In this document: positions 55,639 through 64,000 of the stretch, one piece after another
Position numbering within the stretch: position 1 is the stretch's first letter
Layout: every line of letters begins with the position of its first letter
NCBI GenBank assembly: GCA_002099365.1
Contig: MSED01000003.1
Location: forward strand, 1,674,001-1,738,000
DNA length: 64,000 nucleotides
Direction of reading: 5' to 3'
DNA from: Phialophora verrucosa
Taxonomy: Eukaryota > Ascomycota > Eurotiomycetes > Chaetothyriales > Herpotrichiellaceae
Program-made: the position numbers and the translations under genes
The notes under the pieces: model-generated
Seen by the model: only the letters and a program-made list of their open reading frames with translations
The model's database searches: none
What the model was told of the DNA's origin: nothing

Positions 55639-56439
55639 GGCCATTATACGTCTATCCTGTTTTCATGTTCGTTTACCAGGCGGCTTCTGTTAATGATTGG
55701 ATTTGGCTCTCGTTGGGTGCAATGTAGGCGAGGATGGACTACGATATAATGCATATACCCTTGAGGATTTAATGATATCAACGGATTGGACATGCGTGGA
55801 ATGCACTCTGTCACAAGCAAGGTCCCTACTCCGTATTTAGCCATGATCTCGGTGCCAGCGGAGCTTTGCTGGCGATTGGTTTGGAAGCCGCTGGACGAAA
55901 AATCATGGGCGAGGCGTCACACAGCGTCTATTGGCGACGACGCAGTCTGCAGGGGTCTCTACATAGCTTAGACCAGTGGCAGCATTTTCACACACCCGAC
56001 CTTGTGCTGACGATGCCCCAAGGCGCCCGCGACTGTTGTCACAGTTGGAATCAGTTAGAATATTGGCAGGAGTTGCAAATCGAGCTGGGCTCCGAGATGG
56101 CCGAATAGCATCGACACCCCTGCATCCGCTGGCAGCTAAAAACAGACTCGGGCATGACGACGACGGTTGCAGCCGTTGGCCGCCCCGCTGCCATGGCATG
56201 GAGATAGATAGTCGGAGAATTACTGAGGAGTCCTAGTCCATACTAAAGGTCCTTGCAATCTTCGGCCACAGGCGCTCAAGGGACCCAGCGACTCGCCTTC
56301 CCAGTTTCCCTGGTTCGTCTCGGCCTACTCCTTCCTGTCGCCACTCGACTCGTCTACCTCGTCCCTCAGCCGGTCGGATCGTCTGCTCCTCCTTTGTCTT
56401 CCTGTTTTCATCGGTTGCCTGTCAGCTGTGTACGGAGAT
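55639..56439. other. Intergenic stretch
   Basis: About 800 bp between two same-strand genes. It includes a TACTCCGTA motif at 55827-55835. No supported gene. Confidence 0.5.
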
Positions 56440-57555
56440 ATGGCCGACGTCGAAACCCCCGCGACGCCGAAGTCGCCCATTTTCCCAGACACCCTGTCTT
56501 CAGTAACTGCTCTGGCCCGCTTCGAGTTCGAGCCGGGCAGGGGCAACGATGGCACGAAAGTGATGATGGTCGAATGGCAAGACGACGACCAGACGAGAAA
56601 TAAGTCGGGGAAATGGCAGGTGTCCTGGTCGGGCAAGAAGACGGCCTTCCCAGCAGATGACAACCCCTCGGACAACATCCGCCGTGTATATTTCCTGCTC
56701 CCGCCGGGTGCAATCATTCCACCTCACGTCACCCTCGCATACTATCCCCCTTCCGAACCCTCGGAAACCCCAGCGACGCAAGTCACGCCGTTGAGAATGA
56801 CGGTCAATGCCCTGCCGGCAATCTTCACTCCGGAGCTCGGTGCCACGGCCAAGACCAGCGGGAAGAAAGGTGTGCTACACACAATATGGGCCAAGAAGAG
56901 ACTGCAGATACTAGAGAAGGAAATTAAACAAGAAGAGGAGCACAACCTCGAAGGCATTGCGCTGGAGATGGCCAAGTCGGAAAAGTCGTGGATCGAGACC
57001 AACTTCGGCCTTTCTCAGAAGCCGCCCAGCCTTGACTTGAGCAATATCGCAAAGTCACCCATGGGTCCTGCGAGTCCGGGCATTCAAAGTCCGAAGTCCC
57101 CTGGGGGCAGACGGTTGAGTGAGAAGTTGAAAGGACTGAGCATCGGTACGAGTGAGAGGGATCTCAGCTCCAGAGGCCTGAACACCCCGACACGCGAAGC
57201 ACATCCACTGTCACCTGAGGCGTCGGATATGGCGTATTCGTCCTTCAGCGCCTTCCGGAATGGTCCCATATCTGCCACATCTGCGGGCGGACCAAAGAAA
57301 ATCGTCGCCCAGGCACCGCCGGACCACATCAGAAGACAGCAGGGACAGGCACAAGCTACCGCTTCACTCAGCTCAATGACCCAGCCGAACCAGTCAGGGG
57401 AACCAGCGGAGGAGGATCTGTTTGCCGTGGCGCTGAGTCCGAGATCTCCTGACGGTCCGAAGAGCCCGTTTTCGTTGAGCAGCGGAGAGGTCTCTGCCTT
57501 TGCAAAGACCAAGGGCGACGGCAGCGCGTTTGCGAAGATAAAAGGCGAGAGGTGA
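56440..57555 (+). CDS. Uncharacterised fungal protein with N-terminal globular domain
   Basis: Single exon, 371 aa from the ATG at 56440 (MADVETPATPKSP); an in-frame ATG 12 bp upstream is possible. Residues about 20-150 look globular and beta-rich (TALARFEFEPGRGNDGTKVM, VEWQDDD, GKWQVSWSGKKTAF, IIPPHVTLAYYPP). Residues about 150-190 form a charged helix (RLQILEKEIKQEEEHNLEGI). The rest is Ser/Pro-rich with many SP sites (SPKSPGG, LSPRSPDGPKSP), suggesting proline-directed phosphorylation. No signal peptide or membrane segment. I do not recognise the family. The frame just after the stop codon stays coding-like in another frame, so the 3' end may be wrong. Confidence 0.75.
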   Translation: MADVETPATPKSPIFPDTLSSVTALARFEFEPGRGNDGTKVMMVEWQDDDQTRNKSGKWQVSWSGKKTAFPADDNPSDNIRRVYFLLPPGAIIPPHVTLAYYPPSEPSETPATQVTPLRMTVNALPAIFTPELGATAKTSGKKGVLHTIWAKKRLQILEKEIKQEEEHNLEGIALEMAKSEKSWIETNFGLSQKPPSLDLSNIAKSPMGPASPGIQSPKSPGGRRLSEKLKGLSIGTSERDLSSRGLNTPTREAHPLSPEASDMAYSSFSAFRNGPISATSAGGPKKIVAQAPPDHIRRQQGQAQATASLSSMTQPNQSGEPAEEDLFAVALSPRSPDGPKSPFSLSSGEVSAFAKTKGDGSAFAKIKGER

Positions 57556-57866
57556 AACCAAAAGCTCCGCCGTTATCTATGGTCGATGAGAATTACAAGA
57601 ATCTCGTGCGCGACCAGTCGAACTTATACGAAGAAGAATTGATACAACCCTCTGAACCCCTTCCTCCAGCGCCAGATTCGCGCGGGACACCCATCCGCCC
57701 GTACATAAAAGTCCGCTGCCTGTTTCAGGTCACAGTCAATCCCCCTCCGCCAACTCTGCAGCACATGTCCAATAACAGCTATAACCCAGCATTGCGCCTC
57801 ATGATGCTTATGCTCTTTCAGCGACAGACAAAGGAAAGAAGGCCGAAACAATACCCCGAAGACGAA
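57556..57866. other. Short convergent intergenic stretch with coding-like sequence
   Basis: A frame overlapping the stop of the gene ending at 57555 continues with protein-like sequence (VDENYKNLVRDQSNLYEEEL) to about 57700, without its own ATG at the beginning. It may be a missed 3' exon or a frameshifted end of that gene. Confidence 0.4.
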
Positions 57867-58764
57867 TTAAGCAAGCAATGCTGCAGCAATGAATCCCAAA
57901 CCAGCCACCGACGACTTGCCGAGTTTGTTTGCAGCACCCGTGTACACCGGGTGTGAAGGAGCAGGCTGCACAGGTACCGAGGGAGAAGCGGAGGGGGCGA
58001 CTGGTACATTTCCACCAGCGGGAGCGGTGTAGGGCTTGCCGCCCTGAGCAGTGGTAGGCGCAGGAACCATGGCCGTTTTTGTGCATCCGCACTCGTGGTC
58101 CCACCAGGTATATTCGCTGCCGGGAACACCTGAGGCAGTCGAGACATCCGTGGCCGGCATCTTGGTGACCTTATGACAGCCGCACTCTGGGTCCCAGACG
58201 GTAACGGTCACAATCGGAGCGGGTGTCATTGTAGTGGAAGCTGAGATGAGGGTCGGGCCGTCTGTCATGTTTCCGCTAGACGTCGTCGTTGTTGTTGTCG
58301 ATGTCGCTGGAGGCATGCTTGAAGTCGTCGAACTAGGCCCGCCTTGCGGTGGTGGTGGGATGTAGCCATCAGGGATGATGACGCTGAACAAGGGGGAGAA
58401 GTCCATCGCTCCGCTTTGGACCAGAGCCAAGGCATAGTTGCCGGCAACGAAGTCGGCAGGGACGGTGACGGTCCAGTCAAACGTTTCTTCACTGGCAGGC
58501 TTGTTCTCTGGGGGGCTGCTTGTCAGCGTGTGGACCGTTCTCTCGAGAGGTCCCAACGTCGAACATACCGAAGATTCCCATGTTCCAGGTCGTGTTACCC
58601 AGGAAGAGCGAGACGGGTGTTCCATCGCCGAAAGTCCAACCGATTTCCTGCACTTGTCCAGCCGTGACATTGGCGAAGGTGATGGGCGGGTTGAAGGTGG
58701 AAGTCTGGGCCATGGCCTTGTAGGCGAAGACGCCGAGGGCAACGGCAGCGGTGAAACGAGGCAT
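57867..58764 (-). CDS. GPI-anchored Kre9/Knh-like cell-wall protein
   Basis: Two exons, 58764-58569 and 58507-57867, with a 61-bp phase-1 intron (GTATGT donor, CCCAG acceptor), give 278 aa. Residues 1-19 are a signal peptide (MPRFTAAVALGVFAYKAMA). Residues about 20-110 form the Ser-Thr-rich GPI-anchored family domain of Kre9/Knh type (FNPPITFANVTAGQVQEIGW, the FDWTVTVPADFVAGNYAL strand and the DFSPLFSVI end). A Thr/Ser/Pro linker follows. It carries two similar cysteine motifs, WDPECGCHK and WDHECGCTK, before a hydrophobic C-terminal tail (KSSVAGLGFIAAALLA) that fits GPI attachment. Family knowledge: such proteins sit at the wall and some affect beta-1,6-glucan. The function here is inferred from domain only. 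Confidence 0.88.
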
Positions 58765-60113
58765 ATCGACAGATTTATTTGCACTCGATATGATGCTGTT
58801 TGGTCGTGGAAAGATTTGGACAGCTGGGAAAGGAAAAAAGAAAAGGTTAAACGAGTGACTGGACTTGAAATGAGCGACTGGAAGATGCAAAGGTAAAAAG
58901 AGCCCAAGCACGAGGGAGCCCATTTTAATCAAGGTGGCCGGACAGCATGTTTGTTGTGATATCACGCCTGCATGCTGCATTCCAGACTGGAATTGACGAT
59001 TAGGGGGGCTGCAGGTTCAAGAATGCGCCGTGCGTGATCCTGCAACACCCCAACGGTCAGGGTGCTCGGATCACACGCATCCATTTCAGACACCACAAGT
59101 CCACTGTCGTTCGATCTGTGATCGATGACCTCGGGTCTGGCATCCTCCTCTGGACTGTTCTGGGGGAGTATGCCCGAGCTTGGAATGGGCTGGCCGATTG
59201 AGTTTCTTTGTGAGAGCTGGCCCGGCTGGCATCCCTGCCAGCAATTGTAATTCCGAGCAGCGCTCAAGCACCGGTTCTCGAACCTTGAAAGGGGCCATGA
59301 AGCAAGCGATGTGGTGGGGCTAGAATTGCTATGGCATCGATAGAGTAAGCAAACATACAAGTAGACTTGCGGCCGGCCAACGTCGTCCCATAATGAGTGA
59401 TACAATGACTGATGACTGATGACTTCCTGCCATGATAGCGTCTATATACCCACCGTGACTGTGAGTACGATACTTGTTCACCATGAGGAAAGGAGATATT
59501 GCCGTCGCCGTCGCCGTCGCCATTGCCGAACCTCCGTGACGGCGAGGCGAGGCGAATGAGATCGCTTATACTCCGTACTCCGTACTCCGCGGCGAGTCAA
59601 TTTTATGGAATTAGACGCCTCAGCCAGGCAAGGACACCCTGGATTACCCCCAGCAGATTCGATTCGGTTCGGATCCGCGAGGTGTGAGAGAAGTACTGTA
59701 GGATTAAAATTTGAACACAAAGTATCCATTATTGGGGTCCCGGGTTCAGAGAGGATTGATTGATTGAATTGTTAGAGACGGTCCTGGGGATCGAGGTCGA
59801 GGTCGTCGAGAAGGATACGGAGGTAGGCAGGATTGATTGTTAGAGACGGTCCTCGGATCGAGGTTCGAGCTCGAGCTCGAGCTCCAGGTCAAGAAGTATA
59901 CATACTACATACTTAGGCAGGCAGGTTTACGTAGACTTGTTAGAGACAGCCTCCGTAGTGCCAACTCCAAGTACGTACTCGTCCTCCGACTCCGACCCAA
60001 CTCCGATCTAACGGCCTTTCAATGGTATGGTAATATAACAAGGCGCCTAATGTCAATAATGTAACATGCTCGCCCAACGGCCTGATGTATATACTCGATA
60101 TGTACGACCAAGC
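58765..60113. other. Intergenic stretch rich in short repeats
   Basis: About 1.35 kb upstream of the Kre9-like gene. It holds a triplet of TACTCCG units at 59569-59590 and the TTGTTAGAGAC repeats listed separately. No gene supported. Confidence 0.5.
59769..59956. repeat. Three dispersed TTGTTAGAGAC units and a GAGCTC palindrome run
   Basis: TTGTTAGAGAC starts at 59769, 59837 and 59937. The first two are followed by GGTCCT and a GATCGAGGT-type segment; the third by AGCCTC. A GGCAGG[AT]TT-type segment comes shortly before copies two and three. Within unit two, 59867-59884 is GAGCTC three times in a row, a perfect 18-bp inverted repeat. Confidence 0.75.
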
Positions 60114-60578
60114 TTAGAAGAAGACGCCGACACCAAGACCGACAACCCCAACACCGGCCCCCATGGCCGCGAGAGTCCAACCCGGCACGACGACCCTGCC
60201 TCCAGTGTTTCCACTCCCCGCCGTCGTACTGGCATCCGCACCGGCTCCGGCACCGGTGCTCGCAGCCCCCGTAGCAGCGCCAGAAGCGGCAGTCGAGGTC
60301 GCATCTGCCAGCTGGCTGGAAAACCCATCGACCAGACTACTGTACTGGCTGGCCAGACTGGGGTCGGTGGTCAACGAACTCACGGCGGACACGATCTCCG
60401 AGGCCACGGACGTGATGAGCGCTTCGTTGGTCGTTTCGCTGCCGATGGCGGTGGCGATGCTCGACACGGCGGACGCGGCGTCCGAGATGAGCGAGCCGAG
60501 GTCTTGGGCTGCCACGGGCATGACGGGCCCGGTGACCAGGATGGAGGCGAGAGGCGCGAGGATGAACGAGGGCCGCAT
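60114..60578 (-). CDS. Small Ala/Ser-rich GPI-anchored surface protein
   Basis: Single exon, 154 aa. Residues 1-24 are a signal peptide (MRPSFILAPLASILVTG start, ending VAAQ). The mature part has a helical Ala/Ser segment (LISDAASAVSSIATAIG, SEIVSAVSSLTTDPSLASQY) followed by an Ala/Gly/Thr-rich low-complexity region. The C-terminus is a hydrophobic tail (WTLAAMGAGVGVVGLGVGVF) preceded by small residues, as needed for GPI addition. Only 33 bp separate the stop codon from a TATA-like sequence. No cysteine pattern or enzyme domain is present, so it is best seen as a wall or surface protein of unknown role. Confidence 0.75.
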   Translation of the reverse strand: MRPSFILAPLASILVTGPVMPVAAQDLGSLISDAASAVSSIATAIGSETTNEALITSVASEIVSAVSSLTTDPSLASQYSSLVDGFSSQLADATSTAASGAATGAASTGAGAGADASTTAGSGNTGGRVVVPGWTLAAMGAGVGVVGLGVGVFF

Positions 60579-62149
60579 GTTGCTTTGATGTGTGAAAAAT
60601 GGAGACTTGAGTCAAGTTGTGTTGAGGCGAGGTCAACTCAAGGCTCTTGGCTGTGATGTCGCCAAGTTGAGTCGAGTGATGTACGGGCGCGTCGGTCTCC
60701 TTGCGTGCTAGGATGGGCAAGTGATCATGGAATTGAAGGTTGTTAGAGAGTCAAGAAGGAGTTTGCCGTGGTTTCGCCGTATGATTCCCGTGGTCGTGGT
60801 AGGGACAGACAGTAGGAGAGCGACTGTTAAAGAAAGTGTAGGGTTGTAAAATCCTATCAAGTGAAAGCGGATGACAGTCAAGCGAAATACGGAGTAGTCA
60901 AGGGATGTGTGTAGATACTTTTCCTGAGAGGAGAGTAGGATGAACGAAGACAGGAAGGTCGCATACTTAAACCACCTGCTGAAGGATTGGAGGCACGCAA
61001 GGGAGGATCCTCGTCGTGCTGCTCTCCTGTGTATCCATTCATCTTCTCCGCATTTCGTGAGCCCAGAGGTTGGGTTGGGTTGATCAAGGCTGTGCCGTTT
61101 CACGACGAACGATCGCGTGTGATGGATGGAGCTCGTCGACTTGGCGCAGGGAACATGCCGAGAGGCCCTTTTTTTGAGCTTTGTCCGTGTCAGTCGTCGC
61201 CGTTGCGGGAGACCAACCCTGCTCGAACCGGCCACTTGACACTGTCTACTCGTACGCAATTCGAGCAGCCCGGAGACTAAGAGAAATTCTCCTAACGAAG
61301 CGGATAGCACGACGATCCCGGGTCCGGGTGTGTTTGATCTTCATCAAGGGGTGATTCGCAGGGTAAGCGAGGCTCCGCAATTTGGGCGCAGGGATTATTG
61401 ACGCGAGTGGAAGGGTGAGCAGGCGTGCGACGACATTGACACAATTCGCTTCGACTCGACGTAGCCAGACTGTTAAGAAGGTATTAATTGCAGCTTTGGA
61501 TGCGCAACCATCACTGTTACGGCACTTCTCCCAAGCAGAATGAGTAAATACTGAGTGAGCTTGAAGTGAGCTGAACACAGTTGAAATGGCCGTCTTGGCG
61601 ACCTGATGGTCAGTGATTGGCCTCCCCTAACAGCCTGGCGATCTCAATCAAACCATCATCCCCCACAGGACCAACGAGGCTGTGAGGTTGCGAACGGACG
61701 ATCGTGTTTCATCTTCTCATGCCGTCATGGAAACTTGCGTGACGCCTTGTGCGCCTTGCGATACGAGTACGTACTCTCGGTACTCCGGTCGCGCAACTCG
61801 ACCCCTCGTCACGTGTGTCTTCGAGGGAGGCTTCTTTTGAGCAAACCGCCAACGATTGGGAGGAGAACTTCTCATATTTACGGGGTACGATGAAACGAGT
61901 AACTTGAAAACTCCATGCTATTGATCACAATCTTCTACCCAGACACAAATATTACCGCCCATTCTTCCAACCAAATCTCAACCCACAATTATTAACCATA
62001 AAAATGTCTCTAGATGCGTTCTGCATATGATGAATGATTTCCTGGAAAATATGACCGCACCGTACGAGTGCTGACGATACGCTCGGACTACTGGAGCCTC
62101 GGTTTCCTTGGTGCCTGGCACGCTGCCACCCTTGTGGCCGCGATCGCGG
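60579..62149. other. Intergenic stretch
   Basis: About 1.6 kb with random-looking frames (for example 60708-61310 minus, 200 aa, no domain). TACGGAGTA occurs at 60888-60896 and a GTACTC-rich spot at about 61764-61785. No gene supported. Confidence 0.5.
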
Positions 62150-64000
62150 CTACGAAGTTGCTTCCGACGAAGTTGCTTCCTTGTCTCTATCGAGCCTTTC
62201 ATAATACTCCTTGAGCGCCGTGTCCATGTTCCAATCCTTCGGCACGCCGCGCGCATTCCAGTTCCCTGTGATGTTGCGGTAGCACTCCGAGGCACCCTTG
62301 CCGACGATTCCGTCTTTGTCCAGGGCCATGAGTTTGTCAATATAGTCTTTCTTGACGGGATTTTTCTTCCCGAGAGCGCCTTTGATATCGTCAATGCCGC
62401 GGTTCTGCTCGAGTTCACGGCACAGTTCAGACACGAACATCTTCTCGTAATCCTTTCGCGATGGCGGAGGGTTTGGCTTGTGACCTGTAGGAGCCTCCTC
62501 GACGTCTGGAACCCAATTTTGTACATAACCGACCTTCGACATTGGCGGTGTGACGACAGAGAAATTGCTGGGCGAGTCCGCGGGATGTCTATGCTGGTCA
62601 TTGCCGTCTTCGTCCTCGTCTCCATTGTCGAGCTTGGGATCGACGATGGACTGATGGTATTCCCGGAGAAGCACCAGTAACTCTCTAACAGCGACAATTA
62701 ACGCATTGAATGCATAATGGAAGCTAAGGAGTGTCCGAGGATGCGTGTAGTCGAAGAACTGGAGCACTCGTCCATGATGAAACAGGACATCCTGGAAAGC
62801 TCTTTTGCAGAGCTTGTACGTGGCGGGATGTGCCCTGACAGAAGCTTTGGACCTGGACGCCTCCTCCGGGATTATTTCCATGGACGGCTTTTGTGCCCCC
62901 TTTAGCGCGGCCAGATATTCACCCCTCAGCTTGTTGATCGCCGTTGCGGTGGATTCCACCCAGGGTATCATATTGCCCACGACCACGCCGTCCATGGTGG
63001 GATTTTGGTCTTCTTGACCAAGCGAGCCAAATCCTTCCTGAATGTGAGCAAAGCTGTGCATGGAGAGGCGACCAATGGCGGTCGCGAAGCGCCCCTCATC
63101 ATCACCAAACAAGCTTTGCATTGTCTGGTCGTCCTCAGCAGCAGGCTCTTCCAATGGAGGTGTGATGTTCTCGTTCTGACTCCTATCATCATCGTGTCGG
63201 GCTTTGTCGGCGTTGTATCTGCTATCGTGCTCGCCGGATTGCTCGTCATCCTGGTAAACATCGAAAGAGTTGTCGGGCCCGTTGTTCCCCGGAAACCCGG
63301 CACCGTTGTGTTGCTCGTGCTCCTGCTCGTCATCGGGACCGTTTTCCGGCTGGCTATCATCCACATCATCGTCGAAAGGGTATGTGGGACTAGTCGGTCC
63401 ATACGGTGGGGTGGGCGGCTCATATCCTGGGCAAGTGCGCCAACCTGGGCAGTCATGATGGTATTGTCCTGCAAAAGTCGGGCACGGATGGCAGTGTACC
63501 CTCACCGGACGGTCCGATTCCTCAGATTCTGGCCATGGAGTACTTTCATCACTTTGAGCGATCGGATAGTCCCCTGGATGAATTTCGCCCAACGGGGTCC
63601 GGGGCCCTGCAGGACCAGGACGAAGGTTCTCTTGGTCATCGTCGTTGGCTTCATGGTGCTCATTGAGATATGCTCCCTCCCACCCTTCTGTTGTGGCCGA
63701 TGGGGAGTTGTTCACCCGGGATTCAGATACTCCAGTATGTTCGTACACACCAGGTTCGTCCATGGGGGGGAGGTTTCTTCGTTGATCGGCAGCAACATCT
63801 TGTTCAAATGGCCTTGCGCCTGCATATACGTGCCTTGCCCGAGTAGCACGATCCCTAGCGGCTCCCCACTGACCTGTATACCTCTTGGCTACCTCCCGAG
63901 CATCGTAGCCGGTTTGCGGCAAGAGCTTCAGTATCTCGGCCACATCAATAGGCATATCACTACCATATCTGCCCTTCACTTCCAGTATAGCCGAAGCGAC
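62150..64000 (-). CDS. Uncharacterised large acidic protein, 5' end outside the window
   Basis: The frame is open from the right edge (64000) to the stop at 62150, at least 616 codons. The first internal ATG is at 63955, but coding-like sequence continues upstream, so it is treated as partial. The N-terminal part visible includes VAEILKLLPQTGYDAREVAK. A long disordered section rich in Asp/Glu/Pro/Asn follows, with a Cys/His cluster (VHCHPCPTFAGQYHHDCPGW). The C-terminal 300 residues look helical (FSFAHIQ-type, YKLCKRAFQDVLFHHGRVL, FHYAFNALIVAVRELLVLL), ending with DYEKMFVSELCREL and NMDTALKEYYERL. I do not recognise the family. Confidence 0.75.
   Translation of the reverse strand, partial: VASAILEVKGRYGSDMPIDVAEILKLLPQTGYDAREVAKRYTGQWGAARDRATRARHVYAGARPFEQDVAADQRRNLPPMDEPGVYEHTGVSESRVNNSPSATTEGWEGAYLNEHHEANDDDQENLRPGPAGPRTPLGEIHPGDYPIAQSDESTPWPESEESDRPVRVHCHPCPTFAGQYHHDCPGWRTCPGYEPPTPPYGPTSPTYPFDDDVDDSQPENGPDDEQEHEQHNGAGFPGNNGPDNSFDVYQDDEQSGEHDSRYNADKARHDDDRSQNENITPPLEEPAAEDDQTMQSLFGDDEGRFATAIGRLSMHSFAHIQEGFGSLGQEDQNPTMDGVVVGNMIPWVESTATAINKLRGEYLAALKGAQKPSMEIIPEEASRSKASVRAHPATYKLCKRAFQDVLFHHGRVLQFFDYTHPRTLLSFHYAFNALIVAVRELLVLLREYHQSIVDPKLDNGDEDEDGNDQHRHPADSPSNFSVVTPPMSKVGYVQNWVPDVEEAPTGHKPNPPPSRKDYEKMFVSELCRELEQNRGIDDIKGALGKKNPVKKDYIDKLMALDKDGIVGKGASECYRNITGNWNARGVPKDWNMDTALKEYYERLDRDKEATSSEATS

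Overview
This window looks like a piece of a filamentous ascomycete (Pezizomycotina) nuclear genome. Genes lie on both strands and are separated by 0.2-7 kb. Most coding sequences either have no intron or carry short introns (about 40-185 bp) with GTRNGT donors, CTNAC-type branch sites and YAG acceptors. The proteins are typical of ascomycetes: a Neurospora-type carboxymuconate cyclase, an Adp1-type ABC transporter, Kre9/Knh-like and GH16 GPI-anchored wall proteins, Srs2 helicase and mitochondrial Htd2. The mix resembles Eurotiomycetes, perhaps Chaetothyriales, but I cannot fix a species from sequence alone. Exon limits were worked out by hand from splice signals and frame continuity.

Left part (1-16 kb). 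An ER-type FKBP prolyl isomerase with a C-terminal KDEL (1583-2191, minus) is followed by two minus-strand genes for basic, charged, probably nuclear proteins (3239-5268, partly Spt2-like; 6119-6929). The most striking region is 8.1-14.3 kb, a compact four-gene cluster for aromatic ring-cleavage products. It holds an EthD-alpha/beta-hydrolase fusion resembling enol-lactonases, a carboxy-cis,cis-muconate cyclase, an intradiol ring-cleavage dioxygenase and a carboxymuconolactone-decarboxylase-family protein. The two left genes point left and the two right genes point right, from a shared 585-bp divergent promoter region. Together they could open a catechol-type ring, lactonise the muconate, decarboxylate or isomerise the lactone and hydrolyse it.

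Middle part (16-41 kb). A long intronless UvrD-family helicase (Srs2) carries a canonical PCNA-binding peptide. Next to it is a decayed RBR-type ubiquitin ligase fragment with a stop codon, frameshifts and a lost zinc ligand. Then come a small protein built from duplicated 171-bp exons, an F-box protein, a GPI-anchored GH16 glucanase with a Trp-Asp-Trp repeat tail, and a G1 cyclin with a very long gene-free upstream region. That gene desert (34.1-41.3 kb) holds a tRNA-Asp(GTC) gene and an unusual array of roughly 35-bp spaced motifs.

Right part (41-64 kb). Mostly housekeeping genes: an MPDU1-like PQ-loop membrane protein, mitochondrial aspartyl-tRNA synthetase, a divergent PLP-fold aminotransferase-like protein with a probable GC-AG intron, an ADP1-type ABC transporter, mitochondrial HTD2 dehydratase, a JmjC/ZZ/R1-zinc-finger protein whose iron site looks broken, two GPI-anchored surface proteins and two uncharacterised proteins. 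The last runs off the right edge. A possible C/D-box snoRNA or spliced non-coding transcript lies at about 45.1-45.3 kb.
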